A DNA stretch of 50,204 nt from Actinomycetes bacterium (lineage in GTDB: Bacteria; Actinomycetota; Actinomycetes; Streptosporangiales; Streptosporangiaceae). Numbering within the stretch: position 1 is the stretch's first letter; the number at the start of each line of letters is the position of its first letter. The position numbers and the translations under genes were made by a program. Below the pieces are notes generated by a model. That model did no database searches. It saw only the letters and a list, made by a program, of their open reading frames with translations, and was not told the origin of the DNA. The stretch lies in contig JAOPYO010000352.1 of assembly GCA_025964575.1 (NCBI GenBank), forward strand, positions 1 to 50,204, in the 5' to 3' direction. This document shows positions 32,888 through 41,066 of this stretch, one piece after another.

Positions 32888-33053
32888 CGGTCGTCTCCTC
32901 GTCGTCTCCGCCGGGCGGCTCCCGGCGGACGACGAGAAGTCCAGCCTGTGACCGATAACCCCGCCGTAACCACTTCTGGTTATGCCGGCGTTACGCTCAC
33001 TGCCCCAGGCTGTGCGGCAGACAGCAACAGAACGAGGCCATGGGAGGGTGACC

Positions 33054-33710
33054 GTGCGCGTACTGATCGCCGAGGACGAGCGGATGCTCGCCGATTCGAT
33101 CGCCGAGGGCCTGCGGGCGGAGGCGCTGGCCGTGGACGTGGTCTATGACGGGGACGCCGCGCTCGAACGGCTCGGCGTCGACGACTACGACGTGCTGGTC
33201 CTCGACCGGGATCTGCCGGTGGTGCACGGCGACGATGTGTGCCGCGCGGTGGTGGACTCCGGCGCGCACGTACGAGTGCTGATGCTCACCGCCGCCAGTG
33301 CTGTGCCGGCGCGGGTCGACGGGCTCCGGATCGGCGCGGACGACTACCTGACCAAGCCGTTCGCGTTCGAGGAGCTGGTGGCCCGGATCCACGCGCTGGG
33401 CCGCCGCTCCCGCCCGGCCGACCCCCCGACGATGGAGCGCTCGGGCGTACGTCTCGACCCGGCCCGCCGCGAGGTCTACCGGGACGGGCGGTACGTGCAC
33501 CTGGCGCGCAAGGAGTTCGGAGTGCTGGCCGAGCTGCTTCGCGCGGACGGGACGGTCGTCTCGGCCGAGCGGCTCCTGGAGAAGGTATGGGACGAGCACA
33601 CCGACCCGTTCACCAACACCGTCCGGGTGACGCTCATGAAACTGCGCCGCAAGCTCGGTGATCCACCCGTCATCGAGACCGTTCCGGGAGTGGGGTACCG
33701 CATTCCATGA
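33054..33710 (+). CDS. OmpR-family response regulator
   Basis: 218 residues. The receiver domain (1-115) has the acidic pair (AED), phospho-Asp D51 in VLVLDRDLP, Thr79 and Lys101 (TKPF). The OmpR winged helix (about 128-218) has LARKEFGVLAELLRADGTVVSAERLLEKVWDE...TNTVRVTLMKLRRKLGDPPVIETVPGVGYRI. GGGAGG lies six bases before the chosen GTG. The ATG of the kinase overlaps its stop. It is divergent from the lipoprotein-ABC operon, its likely target. Confidence 0.96.
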   Translation: MRVLIAEDERMLADSIAEGLRAEALAVDVVYDGDAALERLGVDDYDVLVLDRDLPVVHGDDVCRAVVDSGAHVRVLMLTAASAVPARVDGLRIGADDYLTKPFAFEELVARIHALGRRSRPADPPTMERSGVRLDPARREVYRDGRYVHLARKEFGVLAELLRADGTVVSAERLLEKVWDEHTDPFTNTVRVTLMKLRRKLGDPPVIETVPGVGYRIP

Positions 33711-34960
33711 CCACGCTCACCCAGAGACTCCGGCCTACGATCCGGGGCAGGCTCACGCTGCTCTACGGCGGTTTGTTCCTGGTCGGGGGCATTGTGCTGC
33801 TGGCCCTGACCTACTTCCTCGTCAAGGGCAATCTGCAGCGCCAGGACACCCCGCTGCAAGGGACCTTCTCCGTCAGGGGCGATACCGCCACCAACCAGAC
33901 GTTCGGCGCGGCGTCCCCTGACATGTTGATCTCGGCTGGGCAGGCCAACCAGGTGCTGACCCAGGTCAAGGGGAACTACCAGCGGGAGACGCTGAACTCC
34001 CTGCTCACCCAGGGCGGTATCGCGCTCGGCGTGGTCGGGGCGGCCGCGCTGGGGCTCGGTTGGCTGTTCGCCGACCGGGCGCTGCGACCCGTACACCACA
34101 TCACCGAGACCGCCCGGCGGGTGGCACGCAGCCACGACCTCACCGAGCGCATCGCCTACGCCGGGCCGCGCGATGACGTGAAGGAACTGGCCGACACGTT
34201 CGACACCATGCTCGGCCGGCTGGCCAGGGCCTTCGACGGCCAGCGGCGCTTCGTCGCGAACGCCTCGCACGAGCTGCGCACCCCGTTGGCCATCAACCGG
34301 ACCCTCGTCGACGTGGCCGTCCGCCGCCCCGACGCCACCGAGGACGTCAAGCGCCTGGCCGAGTCGCTGCTCATCGTCAACAGCCGGCACGAACGGCTCA
34401 TCGACGGGCTGCTCACCCTCGCAGGTGGCGAGAACACCGTGGTCGATGCCAGCCCGCTGGACCTGGCCGACGTGGCCGGGCACGTACTCGACCAGGCCAT
34501 CGCCGAGGCGGCCAAGCGAGGAGTCACCGCCGACCGCGAGCTCGGCCGCGCGCTGACCTCGGGCGACCCGGTCCTGATCGAACGGCTCGTCCAGAACCTG
34601 GTCGAGAACGCGATCCGGCACAACCACGACGGCGGCGAACTCTCGGTCGCCACGCGCCGCCGCGACGGCTGGGCAGAGCTCGTCGTCACCAACACCGGCC
34701 CGGTCGTCCCGCCCTACGAGGTGGAGACGATCTTCGAGCCATTCCGCCGGCTCGGGACCGACCGGGTGCACTCCGACCGGGGGTCCGGCCTTGGCCTGTC
34801 GATCGTCCGCGCCACCGCCACCGCCCACGGCGGCACCGTGACCGCCGAACCCCGTCCCGGCGGCGGCCTCACCGTCACCGTCCGCCTGCCCTCCCGCTTG
34901 CCCGCTGACAGGAGGCGTCGAGAAGATCAGGCGGAATTCCGGCTCGAAAGGGCCGACTGA
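33707..34960 (+). CDS. Sensor histidine kinase
   Basis: 417 residues. Two membrane helices (TLLYGGLFLVGGIVLLALTYFLV and GGIALGVVGAAALGLGWLFADRAL) enclose an extracytoplasmic loop of about 75 residues. Then come HAMP (RALRPVHHITETARRVA), H-box (RRFVANASHELRTPLAINR), N-box (LVQNLVENAIRHNHDGG), F-box (IFEPFRR) and G2 (GSGLGLSIV). The G1 position reads TNTGPVVPP instead of the usual DNGPG, a variation common in this actinobacterial group. It is coupled to the response regulator by an ATGA overlap. Confidence 0.95.
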   Translation: MTTLTQRLRPTIRGRLTLLYGGLFLVGGIVLLALTYFLVKGNLQRQDTPLQGTFSVRGDTATNQTFGAASPDMLISAGQANQVLTQVKGNYQRETLNSLLTQGGIALGVVGAAALGLGWLFADRALRPVHHITETARRVARSHDLTERIAYAGPRDDVKELADTFDTMLGRLARAFDGQRRFVANASHELRTPLAINRTLVDVAVRRPDATEDVKRLAESLLIVNSRHERLIDGLLTLAGGENTVVDASPLDLADVAGHVLDQAIAEAAKRGVTADRELGRALTSGDPVLIERLVQNLVENAIRHNHDGGELSVATRRRDGWAELVVTNTGPVVPPYEVETIFEPFRRLGTDRVHSDRGSGLGLSIVRATATAHGGTVTAEPRPGGGLTVTVRLPSRLPADRRRREDQAEFRLERAD

Positions 34961-35126
34961 GACGGCCGCCTATCGGGGGTGCGAGGGCGGCGAGGGTGGT
35001 GACGACTCTTTCTCAGACGGGCAGTGGTGCACCGTACCCAAGAGCCTGCTGTCCGAGACAGAACGCCAGGAGCTTTCAGCCTTCGTCCAAGGCGGCGCTC
35101 TCTCTGCCGCTCGTGTCAAGGCGTAA
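34961..35126 (+). pseudogene. Possible gene fragment (C-terminal coding relic)
   Basis: Directly after the kinase stop, one frame reads QWCTVPKSLLSETERQELSAFVQGGALSAARVKA and ends in TAA. The composition looks protein-like, but no start codon is in frame. It may be the tail of a lost gene. No family is recognised. Confidence 0.3.
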
Positions 35127-35236
35127 GCATCATCACTCCGTCCAGATCATGTAAAGCAGGCGACGGACCCCTGATTACAGCCTGGGATCAGTTGAATCCC
35201 ATGCGTGCCTGGACGTCTATGGCGGAGGATGGCGCC

Positions 35237-36211
35237 ATGACCTTCCCATTGATGCGGGGGTATGACCACATCAATGTGGTCGCTGACCTGGATCCTGTTG
35301 CAGCGATGCGAGACGAGGAACTGGGCGAGCGGATCCTGGCACACCCCAAACTCTTCCCGGCAGGGTCGCCCGACTTCGGGTACGCGGTGCAGACCGGGGC
35401 CGAGTGGCACATCGGCTCCGTCGGTGCGTCCGATCCGTCAGGAGCCCGGTACGCCCTGGCCAGCCACCTACGGAGGGGCGCGGCGGAGCGAGAGAAGAAC
35501 CCTGAGGTTGCGCACGCGATGCTGGCGGTGTCCGACCGGCTGGACCCTGAGGAGGGTGAGCAGCTTCCCAAGGACGAGTGGGAGATCTGTGACTGCCGTT
35601 ACCGGGTGATCCGGATCGAGAAGTTCACTCTGATCGGCGGTGGCGTGATGGAGCCTCCGAGGTCCACCGACACCGACCCTTCAGACGAGGCCCGCTTCCT
35701 GCGCGGTCACCTCATCGATCCGCGGGCGCCGGCTGGGCAGTGGGAGGCGCAACTGAGACTGAACCTGGTCGGGTACCTGCCCATACCCGGCACCGTCCCG
35801 GAGCAGGTGCAGGTTGAGGCCCGCCATGCGATCCGCACGCATGCCGGGGTGATCCTGCTCCCGCCCACCTTCACCGTGGTGGAGATCAAGGGAGACTCCT
35901 GGGAACCCCTCACCGGTGGGGATGGACCCGGTCAGGCCCGTAGCCACCTGGCGAGCTATTTCACCCAACTCCTGCCCCGGCTTCGCGAGTTCCAGGGAGA
36001 TCCCGCCACCCGCGCCGAACTCGCCGAGTGGACTGAGGCCGCCGAGCAGATCATGGCAGCGACCGGCCCCGAGTTCACTGTGATGGGACAGCGGTTCCGC
36101 ACCGTACGCGTCTCAAGAATGCTGCGGCTTGGCCGGGACGGCCCAGAAGGTCCACGCCCCTCCGACCAGGAACGCTACGGGCTGCCCGGGGCCACTCAGC
36201 CGCCGTCCTGA
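35237..36211 (+). CDS. DUF5954-family protein
   Basis: 324 residues, with GGAGG eight bases before the ATG. It fits the actinobacterial DUF5954 family: DPVAAMRDEELGERILAHPKLFPAGSPDFGYAVQTGAEWHIGSVG, then CRYRVIRIEKFTLIGGGVMEPPRSTDTDP, LPPTFTVVEIKGDSWEPLTGG and VMGQRFRTVRVSRMLRLGRDGPEGPRPSD. The family has no known function. It is not obviously part of an operon. Confidence 0.88.
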   Translation: MTFPLMRGYDHINVVADLDPVAAMRDEELGERILAHPKLFPAGSPDFGYAVQTGAEWHIGSVGASDPSGARYALASHLRRGAAEREKNPEVAHAMLAVSDRLDPEEGEQLPKDEWEICDCRYRVIRIEKFTLIGGGVMEPPRSTDTDPSDEARFLRGHLIDPRAPAGQWEAQLRLNLVGYLPIPGTVPEQVQVEARHAIRTHAGVILLPPTFTVVEIKGDSWEPLTGGDGPGQARSHLASYFTQLLPRLREFQGDPATRAELAEWTEAAEQIMAATGPEFTVMGQRFRTVRVSRMLRLGRDGPEGPRPSDQERYGLPGATQPPS

Positions 36212-36272
36212 CTCAGGTCGGAAGGGTTCGTGACCTGCGTCGGCGTGCTGCCGCTACCTCGCTGGTCGCCCC

Positions 36273-36302
36273 TGAACGCTGGTGAATGAGGCCAGAACTG
36301 CG
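36273..36302 (+). repeat. Weak copy of the integrase 3'-end repeat
   Basis: GAACGCTGGTGAATGAGGCCAGAACTGCGAC resembles the integrase-tail relics near 43.35 and 44.55 kb with several mismatches. On its own it is weak evidence of an old integration. Confidence 0.35.
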
Positions 36303-36340
36303 ACAAAGAGGGCCGTCCTCAGCAGCGCCGATCTGTCTAG

Positions 36341-36366
36341 GGTCTACAGACCTAATTTGCGTTAGG
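36341..36366. promoter_or_regulatory. Two overlapping palindromes upstream of the secreted-protein gene
   Basis: GGTCT-AC-AGACC and CCTAA-TTTGCG-TTAGG overlap by two bases inside an AT-rich block. An AGACCTA element is repeated about 25 bp further on. The site lies about 120 bp upstream of a secreted-protein start and is a likely operator; the binding protein is unknown. Confidence 0.5.
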
Positions 36367-36484
36367 CCTGGAGACCTATTTTGTATTTTGGGTCTGCCAT
36401 TGTCGTCGAATTGAAACCTATTGTCTGGCCCAGGGAAACCGATCGTGACCATCGGGGGCAACATCCAGAGAAGGGATCGTCCAC

Positions 36485-36946
36485 GTGGTTAAGACAATCG
36501 CGACAGCAGTTTCGACTGTGACCCTGGCGGCCGGAGCATTCGCCTTCGCATCAGCCGGCCCCGCGGTGGCCAGTACGGGGCAGACGCAGGCTGTGCAGTC
36601 CCACGCGGTCGAGTCTGGGCAGATCAGTCCCTTGGCCAGTCCTAACAAGTGCAAGGGGAACGTCTGCCTGCAACTCAAGACGAGTAGCTTTACTAAGAAC
36701 AAAAAGAAGTATGTCAAGGTAAAGTCCGTGACGGTGCAACTACTGGGCGGCTCAGAGGGCACCGAGCTGACGATGCAGTACTACGGCGGCGGCCACAAGA
36801 TGATACACAAGCCAGACAAGTGTCAGTACAGCCTCTGCGCGGCCCAGTGGCCTAAGCTCAACTACAATTACCTTGAAAAGAAGACGGTCTGCGGCCAGGT
36901 CATCATGTCGGGCGTGAACGAAGGAATAGCCTGCATCAAACTCTGA
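36485..36946 (+). CDS. Secreted protein of unknown function, lower GC than neighbours
   Basis: 153 residues from a GTG. The N-terminus is a Sec signal (TIATAVSTVTLAAGAFAFASAGPAVAS, cleavage after VAS). The mature protein is basic and Lys/Tyr-rich (LKTSSFTKNKKKYVKVKSVTVQLLGG) with five Cys (NKCKGNVC, KCQYSLC, VCGQ, IACIKL). The codon choice (AAG/AAA, TAC/TAT) and lower GC differ from neighbouring genes and suggest recent transfer or relaxed selection. No family is recognised. Confidence 0.75.
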   Translation: MVKTIATAVSTVTLAAGAFAFASAGPAVASTGQTQAVQSHAVESGQISPLASPNKCKGNVCLQLKTSSFTKNKKKYVKVKSVTVQLLGGSEGTELTMQYYGGGHKMIHKPDKCQYSLCAAQWPKLNYNYLEKKTVCGQVIMSGVNEGIACIKL

Positions 36947-37162
36947 CCCCGCTCAGCGGAGTCTCCGGGAGGCCGGACGGGGCAGCCCGTCCGGCCTCCC
37001 GGCTGTGCCGCCGACACCGCTGATCCGGAGGTCGGGACTTGTCCGTTTGAACCTACGGGGTCACCCTCGAGACCGAATCGCAATTCAGCCACTCTTTCTA
37101 AATTAAGTAATTTGTGATAACCTGAGAGAGTTCAGCCACTTTATGGTGTTAGCGTTTGTCGC

Positions 37163-37927
37163 ATGCTGAGCGATAAACCTCATTCTTCTCCGCAGTCCGC
37201 TTCTCGCGTGACGATCGCGACCCGTGACTTGCCCTACAACGACCTCGACGTTCGGCTGACCGGCCTGCTCCACTGGAATGAAGCGCAGGACAGCCCAAAA
37301 CCCGGAATACTGCTCATCCACGGTGGCGCCGGCCTCGACGGGCACGCACGGGACCAGGCGCGTCGCTACGCGGAACTCGGCTACGCCGTACTCGCCTGCG
37401 ACATGTACGGCGACGGCGTCGCGGGCGACCGCGAGCGGGTGATGGCATGCCTCACCGCGATGCGCGATGACCCGGCGTTCCTCGTCCGCCGGGGCCAGGC
37501 CGGCCTGACGGCCCTTTCCCGCTGCCCGGAAGTCGGCGAGGACATGGCTGCCGTCGGCTTCTGCTTCGGCGGTATGGCCGCGCTGACGCTGGCGCGGTCG
37601 GGCGCGAACCTTGCCGGCGTCGTGAGCATTCACGGCAGCCTCGCAACCAGCAAGCCCGCGGAGCCCGGCGCCGCCGTGGCGAAGGTACTCGCCTGCCACG
37701 GCGCATTGGACCCGCACGTCCCCATGGACGACGTCGCCGCATTCACCGACGAGATGAATCGCGCTGACACTGACTGGCAGCTCGTCATCTACAGCCACGC
37801 CATGCACGGCTTTACGCACAAGCACGCGGTATCAGGCGCGATGCCCGGCGTCGCCTATGACCCGCTCGCCGGTGAGCGCTCTTTCGCCGCCACCCGAGCG
37901 TTCCTGGCCGAAGCGCTAGCCTCGTAA
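37163..37927 (+). CDS. Dienelactone hydrolase-family protein
   Basis: 254 residues of the alpha/beta-hydrolase DLH type. The catalytic triad is visible: Cys134 in VGFCFGGMA, Asp183 in HGALDPHVP and His215 in HGFTH. ILLIHGGAGLDGHARDQARRYAELGYAVLACDMYGDGV supplies the oxyanion region. DLH enzymes open lactones such as dienelactone in aromatic breakdown, but many members have unknown substrates. It stands alone behind a short AT-rich promoter region. Confidence 0.93.
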   Translation: MLSDKPHSSPQSASRVTIATRDLPYNDLDVRLTGLLHWNEAQDSPKPGILLIHGGAGLDGHARDQARRYAELGYAVLACDMYGDGVAGDRERVMACLTAMRDDPAFLVRRGQAGLTALSRCPEVGEDMAAVGFCFGGMAALTLARSGANLAGVVSIHGSLATSKPAEPGAAVAKVLACHGALDPHVPMDDVAAFTDEMNRADTDWQLVIYSHAMHGFTHKHAVSGAMPGVAYDPLAGERSFAATRAFLAEALAS

Positions 37928-38051
37928 GAGTGGTCAGGCTCGCCGAGTCGCCGGTGCGGTGGCTGTTGTGCGGCTGACGCTCACGTCGACCGCCTTCCGC
38001 TCTCGTGAGGCGCCGTGCGACGGGCCGTTCCGGATGAGAATAGAAGATCAA

Positions 38052-38082
38052 CAAGCCCGGCACCTTCACGGTACCGGGCTTG
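38052..38082. terminator. Hairpin terminator, bidirectional
   Basis: The outer 9-bp arms CAAGCCCGG / CCGGGCTTG plus ACC/GGT inner pairs across one mismatch enclose a TTCAC loop. It lies between the hydrolase gene and the tRNA fragment. Confidence 0.75.
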
Positions 38083-38100
38083 TGTCTTGCCAGGTCAGGC

Positions 38101-38128
38101 TGGCGGAGGACACGAGATTCGAACTCGC
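38101..38128 (-). repeat. tRNA-Ser 3'-end fragment (candidate att remnant)
   Basis: On the minus strand this is the T arm, acceptor 3' strand (GTCCTCC), discriminator G and CCA of a serine tRNA; the rest of the tRNA is missing. tRNA 3' ends are standard attachment sites for integrative elements, so a stranded 3' end marks an old junction. A longer copy lies at 43.2 kb in the same orientation. Confidence 0.7.
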
Positions 38129-38404
38129 CATGCGTGGCCGCGGTACGAGCCCTCCCCTTTGGCTCCCTTCTGGCTTCTGTTCGGGCAAAGCTTTGCTCAT
38201 GGCCCGGTTTGCACCTTTTGTCCTATTGGTATGGCTATCGACGAGTTAGGCGTCCTGTGTGCGAAGGGTAGTACGCAAAAAAGCCCGCACCACAGCAGGA
38301 TTCATCACGCCTGTGTCACTCGTACCCGAGACGACCGCATCACTGTTGAAGCCGGCGGTGAATGCGTCCGATCGCAAACGAAAGCAATGAGCTGGAGGAA
38401 TCCT

Positions 38405-39556
38405 ATGAAGGCTCTGGTGTACGAAGGTCCTCGCGAAGTCCGCGTCGAGGACCGGCCTGATGCGAAGATCGAGCGGGCCACCGACGTTCTGGTGAGAATC
38501 ACGACGACGAACATCTGCGGGTCCGACCTGCACATGTACGAGGGACGCACCGACATGGAGCCGGGCCGGGTCCTCGGCCACGAGAATATGGGAGAGGTGA
38601 TCGAGGTCGGCTCGGCGGTCGACCGAGTACGGATCGGCGACCTGGTGTGTCTGCCGTTCAACGTCAGCTGTGGCTTCTGCCGCAACTGTGAGCGCGGCCT
38701 CACCGCGTTCTGCCTGACCACGCCAGATACCCCGAAAATGGCCGGCGCGGCGTACGGCTTCGCCGACATGGGCCCGTACGACGGGGGTCAGGCCGACTTC
38801 CTGCGGGTGCCGTACGGCGACTTCAACTGCCTCGTCCTCCCTCAGGAGGCCTGGGAGCGGCAGACCGACTACGTGATGCTCTCCGACATTTTCCCCACCG
38901 GCTGGCACTGCACCGAACTGGCGGACCTGCAGCCTGGCGAGACCGTCGTCATCTTCGGGGCGGGCCCGGTCGGTCAGATGGCCGCCCTGTCGGCGACCCT
39001 CAAGAGCGCGGCCAAGATCATGATCGTCGACCGCCATCCGGATCGGCTCGCGCTCGCGGAACAGATCGGCGCGATCGCCATCGACGACTCCAAGGTATCG
39101 CCCATCGACGCGGTGATGGAGGAGACCAACGGCCTCGGCGCCGACCGCGGATGTGAGTGTGTGGGCTACCAGGCCCATGACCCGCAGGGCAACGAGCATC
39201 CCAACATGACGCTGAACAACCTTGTGCAGTCGGTCAAGTTCACCGGCTCCATCGGGGTGGTCGGTGTCTTCGTCCCGAAGGACCCGCAGAGCCCTGACCC
39301 CCTGTACAAGGAGGGTGACGTCGCCTTCGACTATGGCGCCTACTGGTTCAAGGGACAGAGCATGGGCTCCGGTCAGTGCAACGTCAAGCGGTACAACCGC
39401 CAGCTCTCCGGCCTGATCCACCAGGGCAAGGCCAAGCCGTCGTGGATCGTCTCACACGAACTCCCGCTGCCCCAGGCCCCGGAGGGCTACCTCCACTTCG
39501 ACAACCGCGACAACGGCTGGACGAAGGTCGTGCTGCACCCCGAGACAACTCGCTGA
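38405..39556 (+). CDS. Zinc-dependent alcohol/formaldehyde dehydrogenase (FdhA-like)
   Basis: 383 residues, with GGAGG before the ATG. The catalytic zinc site is C38 (NICGSDLH), H59 and E60. The structural zinc Cys are C89, C92, C95 and C103. The NAD-binding turn is FGAGPVGQMAA. The long insertion (PDTPKMAGAAYGFADMGPYDGGQADFLRVPYGDFN) and HPNMTLNNLVQSVKFTG segment are typical of glutathione-independent formaldehyde dehydrogenases and related tightly NAD-bound enzymes. The physiological substrate cannot be fixed. Confidence 0.93.
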   Translation: MKALVYEGPREVRVEDRPDAKIERATDVLVRITTTNICGSDLHMYEGRTDMEPGRVLGHENMGEVIEVGSAVDRVRIGDLVCLPFNVSCGFCRNCERGLTAFCLTTPDTPKMAGAAYGFADMGPYDGGQADFLRVPYGDFNCLVLPQEAWERQTDYVMLSDIFPTGWHCTELADLQPGETVVIFGAGPVGQMAALSATLKSAAKIMIVDRHPDRLALAEQIGAIAIDDSKVSPIDAVMEETNGLGADRGCECVGYQAHDPQGNEHPNMTLNNLVQSVKFTGSIGVVGVFVPKDPQSPDPLYKEGDVAFDYGAYWFKGQSMGSGQCNVKRYNRQLSGLIHQGKAKPSWIVSHELPLPQAPEGYLHFDNRDNGWTKVVLHPETTR

Positions 39557-39569
39557 CCAGAGCGCTCTG

Positions 39570-39833
39570 TCCGAGGTTCAGCCGGGCGGCCGGTGGGTGG
39601 CTGTCAAGAAGCCTGGGAGCGGCCGTCCTCACCGTGGCGACCTGTTGTGGCTGCCCTCGTTCAATGACTTCACCGGGCCTGACGGGACCATCCTGCACCT
39701 AAGCGGCTGGAAACTCGCCATCTTCGCCGCGGCCTATGGGCCGCTGCTGGCCTGGGGACCGCGGTCAATCGCGAGCCCGCCTGGTCCTCAGACGCACCCT
39801 CGCAAGGGCTACGGGGTAGATTTAGTCGCATGA
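39570..39833 (+). pseudogene. Frameshifted small two-helix membrane protein
   Basis: One frame gives RAAGGWLSRSLGAAVLTVAT and the next frame continues it as LLWLPSFNDFTGPDGTILHLSGWKLAIFAAAYGPLLAWGP. Together these make the usual two-helix plan of a small actinobacterial membrane protein. The shift falls near 39640. The C-terminal basic tail expected after the second helix is also lost. The stop overlaps the ATG of the DUF6247 gene. Confidence 0.5.
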
Positions 39834-40129
39834 CAGCTCAGCCCGTCGAGCCCGTGCGACCGCAAGACCCCGGCGAAGACCCGGCTGCGATCTTCGATGC
39901 GCTTCCGGAGTCGCACCGAGCCGATTTCCGTGCTGAGTACGATCAGGCCTTGGACGCTGCTCACGACCTCGCCCGCTTCAAGCAGGTTCAGACCCTCCTG
40001 CGTCAGTGGCGTTTGCGCGCTATCGCCTATGCCCGCCCGGGCTACGAAGAGGCCGTGCAGGACGCGATGCAGGGCCGGGCGGACGCGTTCGCGCGGTACA
40101 TCCCTCTGGAGTGGGAAGGCCGCGTGTGA
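39830..40129 (+). CDS. DUF6247-family protein, probable antitoxin
   Basis: 99 residues: PQDPGEDPAAIFDALPESHRADFRAEYDQALDAAHDLARFKQVQTLLRQWRLRAIAYARPGYEEA. The DP..I..ALP...R..F..EY..AL.AA opening is the DUF6247 signature. The last codon overlaps the start of a small RelE-like protein (GTGA). In actinomycetes DUF6247 genes usually precede such a partner, suggesting a toxin-antitoxin pair; activity is not shown here. Confidence 0.8.
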   Translation: MTAQPVEPVRPQDPGEDPAAIFDALPESHRADFRAEYDQALDAAHDLARFKQVQTLLRQWRLRAIAYARPGYEEAVQDAMQGRADAFARYIPLEWEGRV

Positions 40130-40383
40130 CCTACAAGTTCGACGGCTTCCACGGTCGGGCGCTGTACGAACTGAATGGTCTGCCCGCCGAGGTCCGCAAC
40201 GGCCCTTTGCTGGATTGCGTCATCGAACTCCTGCATTCCCCGTGGGACGCGGTCCCAGAACGCCCCGGTCAACGTCTGGTGAGACAAGCCTTTTTCGGCG
40301 AGGAGGGCCAAGGCTTGCTCACCTTCATAATCAACGAGCAGACCGAGACCCTCCGGATTATCGACATCCTTTGGGTGGGCTGA
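40126..40383 (+). CDS. RelE/ParE-like small protein, probable toxin
   Basis: 85 residues from a GTG coupled to the DUF6247 gene. The order (YELNGLPAEVRNGPLLDCVIELLHSPWDAVPERPGQRLVRQAFFGEEGQGLLTFIINEQTETLRIIDILWVG) is two N-terminal helices then a four-stranded sheet ending in an IDILWVG strand. That is the RelE/ParE topology. Catalytic residues cannot be assigned with certainty. Confidence 0.72.
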   Translation: MTYKFDGFHGRALYELNGLPAEVRNGPLLDCVIELLHSPWDAVPERPGQRLVRQAFFGEEGQGLLTFIINEQTETLRIIDILWVG

Positions 40384-40600
40384 CGGTCGGCCCGCGCATC
40401 ATGTGGCCCCGTCCAGCCTTGCGGAAAGCATCGGGCCAGCCGTAAAGGGAGTCCAGGTCTGCGGTCACCCGTGCGTGCTCGTACGGGTCGAGTCCGGCGC
40501 CGGTTGCCCGTGACCGGTTCACCTCGACGAACTGCGGCAGGATGCCCGGCAGGTCGAGAAACGATCTCATCGTGGTCTCGCTCACGTTCAATTCACTCAC
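40358..40600 (-). pseudogene. Truncated alpha/beta-hydrolase-like gene, N-terminal part
   Basis: The GTG overlaps the stop of the SnoaL-like gene (GTGA). The frame reads VSELNVSETTMRSFLDLPGILPQFVEVNRSRATGAGLDPYEHARVTADLDSLYGWPDAFRKAGRGHM, resembling the N-terminal cap of esterase-type hydrolases, then runs into the 3' end of the toxin gene on the other strand. The rest (over 250 residues) is missing. The junction with the toxin-antitoxin unit marks a deletion or insertion point. Confidence 0.5.
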
Positions 40601-41022
40601 TGCTTCTGGCCGTTGACGAGGTCGGGGAAGAGCGCGTCGGCCGTGTGCCGGGTGTCGGCGTACTCGCGGACCGAGGTAATCCGTCCGTTCTGGACGGTGA
40701 ATACCCCAAGGCAACGGTTGTGGTACTCCGCGCCGTTCGCCGCAATGGCGTCCGAGGTCCACTCGGCGACGACACGGTGGCCTTCGACGACGACCTGCGT
40801 CAGTTCGATCACTACGGTGCCTGGCCGGAACAACGCGCCGGCGCTCCCGAGGAAGTCGTCGACTATGGCGTCGCGGCCCTTCCACGTGCCGGACAGCGGC
40901 AGATCGCCAGGGTAGGTCCAGGTTGCGTCCTCGGCGAAGCTGTTGCGTATCGCCGGGAGATCGCCTGCGATGACGGCCTCGACATAGCGGATCACGACAG
41001 TCTTGGGGTCCGTGGTGGCCAT
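40597..41022 (-). CDS. SnoaL/NTF2-like protein
   Basis: 141 residues, with GGAG six bases before the ATG. It has the SnoaL-like pattern: VIRYVEAVIAGDLPAIRNSFAEDATWTYPGDLPLSGTWKGRDAIVDDFLG, then the sheet VVIELTQVVVEGHRVVAEWTSDAIAANGAEYHNRCLGVFTVQNGRITSVREYADT. The family includes polyketide cyclases, isomerases and non-enzymatic ligand binders. It is downstream of the quinone-oxidoreductase-type gene with a 44-bp gap, so it is probably in one operon controlled by the divergent LysR. Confidence 0.9.
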   Translation of the reverse strand: MATTDPKTVVIRYVEAVIAGDLPAIRNSFAEDATWTYPGDLPLSGTWKGRDAIVDDFLGSAGALFRPGTVVIELTQVVVEGHRVVAEWTSDAIAANGAEYHNRCLGVFTVQNGRITSVREYADTRHTADALFPDLVNGQKQ

Positions 41023-41066
41023 GGAGAACTCCAGAAAAGAGAAGTCGGACGAGGAGGGGTGGCGGG

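Larger units (their letters stand above)
37928..38404. other. Intergenic region with terminator and tRNA-Ser fragment
   Basis: About 480 bases without a supported gene. It contains a strong terminator hairpin and a 28-nt tRNA-Ser 3' fragment (both listed), then unassigned sequence leading to the dehydrogenase promoter. Confidence 0.6.

Noticed and set aside
31458..32951. 497-codon plus-strand frame across the adaptor and lipoprotein genes
   Set aside because: Antisense shadow of well-supported genes; no family pattern.
33476..34828. 450-codon minus-strand frame over the kinase gene
   Set aside because: Antisense to an intact histidine kinase with all boxes; composition typical of a shadow frame.
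38246..39421. 391-codon minus-strand frame over the dehydrogenase gene
   Set aside because: Antisense to a zinc-dependent dehydrogenase with all zinc ligands; no motif of its own.
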